A stretch of 38,267 nt of DNA from Candidatus Minthosoma equi (GTDB lineage Bacteria > Bacteroidota > Bacteroidia > Bacteroidales > Bacteroidaceae): the NCBI GenBank assembly GCA_018064885.1, contig JAGHUI010000012.1, forward strand, positions 1 to 38,267, read 5' to 3'. Position 1 is the first letter of the stretch; every line of letters starts with the position of its first letter. The notes under the pieces are model-generated. The model was not told where the DNA came from. It saw nothing but the letters and a program-made list of their open reading frames with translations, and ran no database searches. The position numbers and the translations under genes are program-made. Positions 1 through 6,261 of this stretch are shown in pieces.

Positions 1-693
1 GGAGGACTCTACCATAAGACTCAGGTGCAGCTCGCCTACAATTCCAACCGAATCGAAGGCTCAAAGCTGACCGAGGAGCAGACACGCTACATCTTTGAAA
101 CCCGCACCATCGGATTCAAGGATCAGGAAGCTGTGCCTGTGGATGACATCATCGAGACAACCAACCACTTCGTTGCCTTCGACTATCTTCTCCGCACCAT
201 CGACCAACCGCTCACAGAGGAAATGATCAAGGAGTTCCATCGCATCCTCAAAACAGGTACCGCCGATGCTCAGAAATCGTACTTCAATGTTGGTGACTAC
301 AAGAAGCTGGCAAATGAAGTCGGTGGACGCGAAACATGCAAACCAGCCGATGTCTCAAAGGAAATGCAGTCGCTGCAAGAATGGTATCATGCCCAGAAGG
401 ACGTAACCATCCATACCCTCGCCGAATACCATTGGCGCTTCGAGAGCATCCACCCCTTCCAGGACGGCAACGGACGTGTAGGTCGCCTCATTCTCTTCCG
501 CGAGTGCCTCCGCCAGAGCGTCATGCCATTCGTCATCGACAACGAGCACAAGCTTTTCTACTACCGAGGCCTCTCCGAATTCCGCCAAACACCCGGTTTC
601 CTCATCGGCACCATGCAATCAGCACAAGACACCTACGAAGCATGGATCAAGTACTTCAACGAAGAATTGCTTGAGGGGTTGAAGGTGGAGTGA
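1..693 (+). CDS. Fic family protein (AMPylase-like), 5' end outside window
   Basis: Fic-domain enzymes usually transfer AMP from ATP to a Ser, Thr or Tyr of a target protein. The frame is open to base 1, so the true start lies upstream; the GTG at 25 is internal. The catalytic loop HPFQDGNGRVGR (about 451-486) is a full match to HPFxDGNGRxxR, with the catalytic His and the Mg/phosphate-binding residues intact. Near the visible N-terminus, NSNRIEGS fits the inhibitory-helix motif [S/T]xxxE[G/N], so this is probably an auto-inhibited Fic protein with the inhibitory helix N-terminal to the core. It ends 27 bp before a Bro-N gene and heads a run of co-directional accessory genes. Fic genes of this type are often carried inside type I restriction loci, which would have to lie to the left. 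The fold is sure; the target is unknown. Confidence 0.9.
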   Translation, partial: GGLYHKTQVQLAYNSNRIEGSKLTEEQTRYIFETRTIGFKDQEAVPVDDIIETTNHFVAFDYLLRTIDQPLTEEMIKEFHRILKTGTADAQKSYFNVGDYKKLANEVGGRETCKPADVSKEMQSLQEWYHAQKDVTIHTLAEYHWRFESIHPFQDGNGRVGRLILFRECLRQSVMPFVIDNEHKLFYYRGLSEFRQTPGFLIGTMQSAQDTYEAWIKYFNEELLEGLKVE

Positions 694-720
694 ATCGAGC
701 AAGATAACAGCATAAAAATT

Positions 721-1011
721 ATGAGCGATAAAAACCACAAGATACAGATATTCAACGGTCAGAAAGTCCGTACCGCATGGAACGATGATGAGGAGAAATG
801 GTACTTCTCCATCGTCGATGTGTGCTGGGTACTTGCAGAAAGCAAGGATTACCAGACGGCACGCAAATATTGGAACAAGTTGAAACAGAGGCTTGTAGCA
901 GAGGGAAATGAAACGGTGACAAATTGTCACCAGTTGAAAATGCTTGCTAACGACGGCAAGATGCGCCTAACCAGCCGACCGCTGGGAGGCGCTGCCGGGA
1001 GAGGATGGTGA
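721..1011 (+). pseudogene. Bro-N domain protein, probably truncated copy
   Basis: The 96-aa product matches the 119-aa protein at 2101-2460 almost residue for residue over its first part (IQIFNGQKVRTAW, EEKWYFSIVDVC, GNETVTNC). This is the Bro-N fold found in phage antirepressors and DNA-damage-related proteins. The two copies diverge after about residue 78, where this one reads DGKMRLT and then a low-complexity tail (SRPLGGAAGRGW) before stopping. In the other copy the same point continues into a longer conserved end. I infer a frameshift or an aberrant junction near 970. The DNA identity of the two starts, including the bases just before the ATG, points to duplication within the island. It may still be expressed as a short Bro-N protein. 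Confidence 0.65.
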
Positions 1012-1035
1012 TGAATAAAACTAACCAAGTAACGA

Positions 1036-1063
1036 AAACATTCAATTATGCAAAATACAATAG
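1036..1063 (+). repeat. 28-bp direct repeat, copy 1 (around the start of the DUF3791 gene)
   Basis: The 28 bases around the start codon of the DUF3791 gene (AAACATTCAATTATGC onwards) recur exactly at 5290-5317, and their 3' part recurs again from 3565. Here the repeat leads into a full gene. At the other two sites it leads into a 27-28 codon micro-ORF. Confidence 0.85.
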
Positions 1064-1284
1064 ATACACCCGCATACCGCAAGATACACTTTGCTGTAAT
1101 GGCTATTGAGAGCGGAGCCAAGAAACTTAACATCAGCGGTCGCGAAATGGAGCAACGCCTGCAAAAGCAAGACCTTATTCGCCGCCGACTGATTGGTCAC
1201 TACGACCTGCTGCACACCCAGAGCCTCGAATACGTGGCTGATGATATTGTAGAGACGCTTATCAATTGGGAAAGTGAAGACTAA
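1048..1284 (+). CDS. DUF3791 family protein (putative antitoxin-like partner)
   Basis: This 78-aa helical protein begins MQNTIDTPAYRKIHFAVMAI and contains GREMEQRLQKQDLIRRRLI and HYDLLHTQSLEYVADDI, the pattern of DUF3791. Genes of that family characteristically sit next to DUF3990 genes, and one does here, 15 bp downstream. By analogy with other small-protein/enzyme pairs it may neutralise the DUF3990 product or adapt it to a target; this is inference. The start is the ATG at 1048 inside the repeated leader. No membrane segment or signal peptide is visible. Confidence 0.75.
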   Translation: MQNTIDTPAYRKIHFAVMAIESGAKKLNISGREMEQRLQKQDLIRRRLIGHYDLLHTQSLEYVADDIVETLINWESED

Positions 1285-1299
1285 AAAACAAGAAACAAG

Positions 1300-1809
1300 A
1301 TGGAACTATATCACGGATCAAACATAGAAGTGGCACAACCATTGGCACTCGCCGGACGCAGAAACCTCGACTTCGGCAGAGGATTCTACACCACACGCCT
1401 CAAGAGTCAGGCACAGAAATGGGCAAACCTCGTCGCAAGCCGTAAAAAGCGTAACGCACAAAGCATCGTCAGTATCTACGAATGCGATGAAACAAAGATG
1501 ATGTCGGCAGGCTATGTGTACAAGAACTTCCCAACCTACGATATGGAATGGCTGGAGTTTGTCGTGGCTTGCCGTCAAGGTAAGGACGATACACCATACG
1601 ATATCGTGGAGGGCGGTGTGGCCAACGATCAAGTGATTGACACCGTAGAGGATTATGAGAATGGAAGAATCACAGCAGAGCGAGCTCTCGACCAGTTGCG
1701 ATACAAGAAGCCGAACAATCAGATCTGCTTCCGTAATCAAGAGGTCATTGACAAGTGCCTGCACTTCACGAATGCCGAAACCGTAACCCCACAAGATATT
1801 GCACTATGA
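1300..1809 (+). CDS. DUF3990 family protein, ADP-ribosyltransferase-like putative toxin
   Basis: The 169-aa protein starts MELYHGSN and continues with RRNLDFGRGFYTT, the hallmark of DUF3990. YHGS followed by a G-rGFY(T/L)T block is the arrangement of NAD-binding residues in ADP-ribosyltransferase-fold enzymes. From family knowledge, DUF3990 proteins are counted among predicted toxin or effector ART-like enzymes. The gene lies between two DUF3791 genes: 15 bp after the first, and with its stop overlapping the start of the second (ATGA at 1806-1809), so translation is probably coupled. The catalytic role is inferred, and I cannot assign a substrate. A regulatory or metabolic ADP-ribose-binding role is an alternative. 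Confidence 0.75.
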   Translation: MELYHGSNIEVAQPLALAGRRNLDFGRGFYTTRLKSQAQKWANLVASRKKRNAQSIVSIYECDETKMMSAGYVYKNFPTYDMEWLEFVVACRQGKDDTPYDIVEGGVANDQVIDTVEDYENGRITAERALDQLRYKKPNNQICFRNQEVIDKCLHFTNAETVTPQDIAL

Positions 1810-2009
1810 GAGATAACGTACTATGGCGAAAGATTGCCAGAATAATCATAATGATAGCAGACGGCTTGCACATAAGCAGCGAACGAGCACTTGACCTTTT
1901 CTACCAAAGCCACGTATACGAAATGTTGGTTGACCCTCGCTATGGGCTTCAAACGATGAGTGATACCTACATCTACGACGAGTTCATGATGGAATTGCGC
2001 GGACAATGA
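1806..2009 (+). CDS. second DUF3791 family protein, translationally coupled to DUF3990
   Basis: The 67-aa product starts at the ATG at 1806, which overlaps the upstream stop codon by four bases. An in-frame upstream start at 1755 would lie inside the DUF3990 gene and is unlikely. The protein (ARIIIMIADGLHISSERALD, then FYQSHVYEMLVDP) has the DUF3791 layout: one helical segment, then an HxYEML-like motif and a C-terminal YIYDEFMMEL stretch. It differs clearly from the DUF3791 at 1048, so the two are probably not a recent duplication. The coupled arrangement is typical of an antitoxin or immunity partner. Confidence 0.7.
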   Translation: MRDNVLWRKIARIIIMIADGLHISSERALDLFYQSHVYEMLVDPRYGLQTMSDTYIYDEFMMELRGQ

Positions 2010-2014
2010 CTACA

Positions 2015-2044
2015 AACCGAACGCAGAACGAAATGTTCACCGTC
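2015..2044 (+). repeat. 30-bp direct repeat, copy 1 (intergenic)
   Basis: Thirty bases reading AACCGAACGCAGAACGAAAT and on to ACCGTC recur exactly at 3677-3706. Both copies are followed by a similar tail (agacaaaa-agataag) and lie just upstream of a gene of the island (Bro-N here, the AlbA_2 protein at the second site). They may be remnants of a shared cassette junction. Confidence 0.85.
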
Positions 2045-2100
2045 AGCAAAAGACAAAACAGATAAGAAATCATAGCAGCAGAAAATTCTGCATAAAGATT

Positions 2101-2460
2101 ATGAGCGACAAGAGCCACAAAATACAGATATTCAACGGTCAGAAAGTCCGTACTGCATGGAACGCTGACGAGGAGAAATGGTACTTCTCCATCGTCGATG
2201 TATGCGGTGTGTTGACTGATCAACCAGACTACGGCCATGCACGCAACTATTGGAAAGTACTGAAACATAGGCTAATAAAAGAAGGAAACGAAACGGTTAC
2301 AAATTGTAACCAACTGAAATTGATGTCACCTAAAGACGGGAAACGATACAAAACCGATGTAGCCGACCAGCAGCAACTCTTCTTCCGCACCGTAGATGGC
2401 AAAGTCTTCAAGCAATACACCGAGGATGTATCCGAATGGGCGGAGATGTTGGTGAAATAA
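2101..2460 (+). CDS. Bro-N domain protein (complete copy)
   Basis: This 119-aa protein is a stand-alone Bro-N domain: IQIFNGQKVRTAW, then EEKWYFSIVDVCGVLT, then GNETVTNCNQLKLMSPKDGK. Bro-N domains bind nucleic acid in phage and baculovirus antirepressors. No second domain follows; the C-terminus (FFRTVDGKVFKQYTEDVSEW) completes a compact single-domain protein. The gene shares a long DNA match with 721-1011, including the bases before the ATG. It ends 16 bp before the RhuM-like gene and probably shares its transcript. The function is unknown; a regulatory role is inferred. Confidence 0.8.
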   Translation: MSDKSHKIQIFNGQKVRTAWNADEEKWYFSIVDVCGVLTDQPDYGHARNYWKVLKHRLIKEGNETVTNCNQLKLMSPKDGKRYKTDVADQQQLFFRTVDGKVFKQYTEDVSEWAEMLVK

Positions 2461-2476
2461 AAACAAGATTGAAATT

Positions 2477-3502
2477 ATGATCAACGACAATAAAGGACAG
2501 ATAGTGCTCTTCCAGACAGAGGACGGACAGACGAAACTTGAGGTGCAGCTTCAGGACGAAACGGTGTGGCTGACCATCGACCAGATGGCAGAGCTCTTTC
2601 AGCGAAACCGTTCGACCATCAGTCGCCACATCAAACGCATTTACGATGATGGCGAACTTAGCAAAGACACGACATGTGCAAAATTTGCATGCGTCGTAAA
2701 CCGAGGCATTCGTGGTATGATTGATGACGAGCTGGATTTCTACAACCTCGACATGATCATCTCCGTTGGCTATCGTGTCCACTCCCATCGTGGAGTGCAG
2801 TTCCGCATGTGGGCAACAGCCGTCCTGAAGGAATACCTCAAGAAAGGATTCGTACTGAACGACGAACTGCTGAAACGCGCTGGTGGAGGCAACTACTTCG
2901 ACGAATTGCTCGAACGAATCCGCGACATCCGCAGCAGCGAGAAAATCTTCTATCGCAAAGTTCTTGCCATCTATGCCACCAGCATCGACTACGACCCTCG
3001 CGTGGAAACCACTCAACTCTTTTTCAAGACCGTGCAGAACAAAATGCACTTCTCTGCTCATGGACACACGGCAGCCGAAGTAATATACGAGCGTGCTGAT
3101 GCCGAGAAGGACTTCATGGGGCTCACCTCGTGGACAGGTCCTCTGCCTCGACGCACCGACGCCGAGACTGCCAAGAACTACCTCACCGACGAGGAACTTG
3201 ACCTGCTCAACCGCATCGTCAACCTCTATCTCGAATTTGCCGAACTTCAAGCTAAAGCGCACATCCCGATGTACATGAAGGATTGGGTACAGAAACTTGA
3301 CGACTTCCTTCGCCTCAGCAACCGTGATCTCCTCACCCATGCTGGTAAGATAAGTGCTGAGGTCGCCAAACAGAAAGCCGATGCAGAGTACGACAAGTTC
3401 CGCGAGCGAACCAAATACGAACTCTCACCTGTAGAGATACACTTCATCGACCAGTTTGAAGCTGAACAAAAACGGCTGAAGGACAAAGGGGATAAGAAAT
3501 AA
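2477..3502 (+). CDS. RhuM family protein
   Basis: This 341-aa protein has the whole RhuM layout: an N-terminal helix-turn-helix-like part (VWLTIDQMAELFQRNRSTIS, then HIKRIYDDGEL), the conserved core YNLDMIISVGYRVHSHRGVQ and FRMWATAVLKEYL, and a long helical C-terminus. RhuM was named from a Salmonella pathogenicity island, but homologues are widespread in defence and mobile loci and often sit inside type I restriction operons. The N-terminal segment suggests DNA binding, and the molecular role is not established. It is co-directional with the Bro-N gene 16 bp upstream. A large antisense reading frame over it is a shadow. Confidence 0.88.
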   Translation: MINDNKGQIVLFQTEDGQTKLEVQLQDETVWLTIDQMAELFQRNRSTISRHIKRIYDDGELSKDTTCAKFACVVNRGIRGMIDDELDFYNLDMIISVGYRVHSHRGVQFRMWATAVLKEYLKKGFVLNDELLKRAGGGNYFDELLERIRDIRSSEKIFYRKVLAIYATSIDYDPRVETTQLFFKTVQNKMHFSAHGHTAAEVIYERADAEKDFMGLTSWTGPLPRRTDAETAKNYLTDEELDLLNRIVNLYLEFAELQAKAHIPMYMKDWVQKLDDFLRLSNRDLLTHAGKISAEVAKQKADAEYDKFRERTKYELSPVEIHFIDQFEAEQKRLKDKGDKK

Positions 3503-3564
3503 CTGACGATGTGGGTTCAAAGCACAGCGTGAAGAAGCAAGAACAAAGTAAACGAACATTTTGG

Positions 3565-3648
3565 TTATGCAAAATACAATAGCAAAAGATACGCTTCGCG
3601 AGTATGTACATCCTCCTACGACATTCTGGTTGAAGAGGAGAATATGCT
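3565..3648 (+). repeat. 84-bp direct repeat with micro-ORF, copy 1
   Basis: Bases 3565-3648 are identical to 5300-5383. The block encodes a 27-codon reading frame (3567-3650) beginning MQNTIAKDTLREYVHPPTTF and ending LKRRIC. Its first bases match the start of the DUF3791 gene at 1048, so it may be a truncated gene start that has been copied as a unit. Whether the peptide is made is unknown; no ribosome-binding site is visible, which is normal in this phylum. Confidence 0.8.
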
Positions 3649-3676
3649 AAAAGCATGTGAGTGGCGAAATGATAGT

Positions 3677-3706
3677 AACCGAACGCAGAACGAAATGTTC
3701 ACCGTC
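3677..3706 (+). repeat. 30-bp direct repeat, copy 2 (intergenic)
   Basis: This is the exact second copy of the block at 2015-2044. It lies 44 bp before the AlbA_2 gene and after the 84-bp repeat. Confidence 0.85.
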
Positions 3707-3750
3707 CATAAAGAAAGACAAAATAGATAAGTCAAATACAGCATACGATT

Positions 3751-5289
3751 ATGACAGAACAAGAACTTCAACAACACCTGAAAACTCACTACCCAAAGGA
3801 GAACGAGTGGTGCGAGTGGAAGGAATTCAAGAACCTGAAGAACGACTTCAATGGCAAGGAGAAGGATGACGTCGTCAGTTACGTCTCGGCTCTTGCCAAC
3901 ATGGAGGGCGAGCATCTGGTCATAGGTGTTGTTGACAAGACGCTGGAGATTGTGGGTACCGACACCTACAACTACGATGTCGATAAGGCTTGCCTCCGTC
4001 TGAGAGATCAGTGTGCCAATTTGCCTACAGAGGGTTTGCAGATTGAGGAGTTCGTTACTGATGACACGCAGAAGACGGTATGGGTTATCCATGTGCCTAA
4101 ACACATGCCCAAATTGCCTGTCTATGCTCATAGCAAAGCATTCCAGCGCTTGAAGGATTCGCTCATAGAGCTGACCGTTGAACGCCGTAATGCTATACTC
4201 GAAGAGGTCAGTATGAGCGCGGATTGGTCGGCGCAGACGGTAGAGGATGCAACGCTCGACGACCTTGAAGAGATGGCTTTGGCGATGGCTCGTTTCCAGT
4301 TCAAAAAGGTTCACCCTGACCTCAGCTCTGACATTGACGGCTGGGACGACATGAAGTTGCTCACTCATGCTGGCGTGGCTTCACATGGCAAACTGACACG
4401 CGCAGCACTTGTCCTGTTGGGAAAGAGCAGTTCCGCAATACTTCTCAACCCATCCGTGGTGCAAGTCACATGGATACTAAAGAACGAGGACGGCAGAAAG
4501 ATTGCCTACGAGCACTTCGGAATGCCGTTACTGACGAATGTAGATCGCATACTTTCCAAGATACGCAACCTCACCCTACGCGAACTGCCAGGCGGAACCC
4601 TTTTCCCCGACATTGAGAAACAGTATGATGACTACAGCATACGCGAACTCCTCCACAACTGCATCGCCCATCAGGATTATACGATGCAGGAACGCATTGT
4701 GCTGATCGAGGAACCAGGGTATCTGATATTCTCCAACGGAGGTTACTTCCTGCCCGGAACGCTCGAAAATGCCCTTGAGAATGGAGGTCCGCAGAAGTAT
4801 TACCGCAACTACTGCCTCTGTCAGGGCATGGTCAATTTCAACATGATAGACACCATCGGTCACGGCATAGAGAAGATCTTCTCTGAGCAGAAACGTCGCA
4901 AGTGTGCCTTGCCAGAATACACAATCAACAATGTGTCGAAGGAGGTCAGCGTGAAGGTGTATGCACGTCAGGAAAACATCAGTAAAGAGTCTTTCATGAC
5001 GTCAGAAAAGAGCGAGCAGCATCAGGATAACGTCAGAAAAGAGGCTTTTGTGACGTCTGAAGCATCAGGAAAAGTCCAAGAGAACATCAGGATAAATATC
5101 AGTAAAAACCAGGATTTCATCCTCCTTGCCCTGCAGCGCGACCCTCACATGACAATTCCTGAACTATCAGAACTGGTAGGAATCTCGGAAAGAAACATCT
5201 CTGAGAATCTGAAGAAACTACAGGCACAAGGATTGCTGGAGCGTGTGGGTGGTAGAAAGAAAGGATATTGGAAAGTGAATCAAAGATAG
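3751..5289 (+). CDS. AlbA_2 domain / ATPase-like transcriptional regulator with C-terminal winged helix
   Basis: This 512-aa protein has three parts. Residues about 18-140 form an AlbA_2 (Schlafen-like) nucleic-acid-binding domain (EWCEWKEFKN, then VVSYVSALANMEGEHLVIGV). The middle carries the HATPase_c_4-like block RELLHNCIAHQDYTMQERI, EEPGYLIFSNGGYF and later DTIGHGIEKIF. The end (about 450-512) is a winged helix: MTIPELSELVGISERNISEN, then LKKLQAQGLLERVGGRKKGY. Such proteins are annotated as ATP-binding transcriptional regulators and are frequent in islands with restriction systems; the role is inferred. A hydrophilic linker at about 410-450 contains a degenerate duplication (ISKESFMTSE and VRKEAFVTSE). 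Its stop is followed after a few bases by the second 84-bp repeat. Confidence 0.85.
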   Translation: MTEQELQQHLKTHYPKENEWCEWKEFKNLKNDFNGKEKDDVVSYVSALANMEGEHLVIGVVDKTLEIVGTDTYNYDVDKACLRLRDQCANLPTEGLQIEEFVTDDTQKTVWVIHVPKHMPKLPVYAHSKAFQRLKDSLIELTVERRNAILEEVSMSADWSAQTVEDATLDDLEEMALAMARFQFKKVHPDLSSDIDGWDDMKLLTHAGVASHGKLTRAALVLLGKSSSAILLNPSVVQVTWILKNEDGRKIAYEHFGMPLLTNVDRILSKIRNLTLRELPGGTLFPDIEKQYDDYSIRELLHNCIAHQDYTMQERIVLIEEPGYLIFSNGGYFLPGTLENALENGGPQKYYRNYCLCQGMVNFNMIDTIGHGIEKIFSEQKRRKCALPEYTINNVSKEVSVKVYARQENISKESFMTSEKSEQHQDNVRKEAFVTSEASGKVQENIRINISKNQDFILLALQRDPHMTIPELSELVGISERNISENLKKLQAQGLLERVGGRKKGYWKVNQR

Positions 5290-5383
5290 AAACATTCAAT
5301 TATGCAAAATACAATAGCAAAAGATACGCTTCGCGAGTATGTACATCCTCCTACGACATTCTGGTTGAAGAGGAGAATATGCT
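5290..5383 (+). repeat. 84-bp direct repeat with micro-ORF, copy 2 (plus 28-bp leader repeat)
   Basis: Bases 5300-5383 repeat 3565-3648 exactly, and 5290-5317 repeat 1036-1063 exactly. The micro-ORF here (5302-5388) has 28 codons; its first 27 residues are the same as at the first site and it gains one extra Cys before the stop. The block sits right behind the AlbA_2 gene, as the first copy sits behind the RhuM gene. Confidence 0.8.
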
Positions 5384-5497
5384 GTTAAGCATGTTGGGCA
5401 CGAATCGAAATTGATTAAGCATTAAGATTCCAAGTATAGCAACAATCAAGAGTCACAGGATTCATTCCTCTTGCTCTTAATCGTTTACAGCTCATCC

Positions 5498-6039
5498 TCA
5501 ACAATGTAATCCTTCGTTGATGTAACAGCATCGGTGAGGATTCATGGCATACTCTTTTACGAGGCGCTTGTTCTTGCGGAACGAGTAACGACCTGGCTCA
5601 TCTTGATCCATTGCCCAAGCGTCGAAGTATTCCACTATCTCTTCAGAGCCTTCAAACACCACTCGGCAACGCTTGTGCAGCTTTGCGTCAAATAAGAATC
5701 CATGTCCTCCCAACAGATGTAATCGTGTATCTCACTGAAGAAAAATGGACGCTGCTTCTCTTCGTTTCCTCCGCCCTCTCTACATGGTAAAGCGGCGTGC
5801 CATCGTCACCGAAACACACTTCTACCTCCTTGTAGCCAGCCAGGTCATCATCGTACTTGATTCCCTCACGCACAAAGAAATTGATCAACAGGTCGAGAGG
5901 CTTGTGCCTGCGCTCTGATTCCATTGGCATACGGAAGTTGAACAGTCGCACGATAGCCGTTCGGATATTTCTCTGCGAATGTCACAAACGCCAAGAACTC
6001 CTCATAGAGTTCATCTGTCTTTCTGATTTCAATTTTCAT
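5498..6039 (-). pseudogene. frameshifted hypothetical gene
   Basis: Read from the ATG at 6037-6039 leftwards, convincing protein-like sequence runs through several frames in turn: MKIEIRKTDELYEEFLAFVT, then (shift near 5951) FNFRMPMESERRHKPLDLLI and FFVREGIKYDDDLAGYKEVE, then (shift near 5765) FFFSEIHDYICWED, then (shift near 5705) GFLFDAKLHKRCRVVFEGSE to the end. The pieces join into one protein of about 175-180 aa that I do not recognise. Three shifts in 550 bp suggest an inactivated gene, although assembly errors in short base runs could also produce this. It points towards the nuclease operon promoter region at 6040-6261. Confidence 0.6.
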
Positions 6040-6138
6040 AGTTCCGTTTTGTTTTAAGTTGCTTATACCCTATAGTATAGAATGACAAGGAAATGTTACA
6101 GACTTGTAGTATTTTTTTCAAAATTAATTTATTCTGTC

Positions 6139-6160
6139 ACAAAATGTCACACCATTTTGT
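6139..6160. promoter_or_regulatory. inverted repeat, possible operator of the nuclease pair
   Basis: The perfect 8-bp arms ACAAAATG and CATTTTGT are separated by 6 bp (tcacac). TGTCAC also occurs twice here as a direct repeat. The site lies between the start of the minus-strand pseudogene and the -7 box of the nuclease operon, about 70 bp upstream of that box. No dedicated regulator gene is adjacent. Confidence 0.4.
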
Positions 6161-6231
6161 CATTGCCCCCACTATAATCAATTTTTAGCGTAATTATCCT
6201 TGCACCAAATGGTTATCTGCAATAAAATTGT

Positions 6232-6239
6232 TATCTTTG
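6232..6239 (+). promoter_or_regulatory. Bacteroidetes -7 box (TATCTTTG) of the nuclease operon
   Basis: TATCTTTG matches TAnnTTTG and lies 22 bp before the ATG at 6262. No clear TTTG -33 box is found at the usual 19-21 bp spacing, so the promoter may be weak or activator-dependent. Confidence 0.6.
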
Positions 6240-6261
6240 CAGTAAAAATATAATCGCCAAA

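Noticed and set aside
2408-3340. 310-aa open frame on the minus strand over the RhuM-like gene
   Set aside because: It mirrors the codon pattern of the RhuM-like gene, whose product has clear family motifs; the antisense protein has none.
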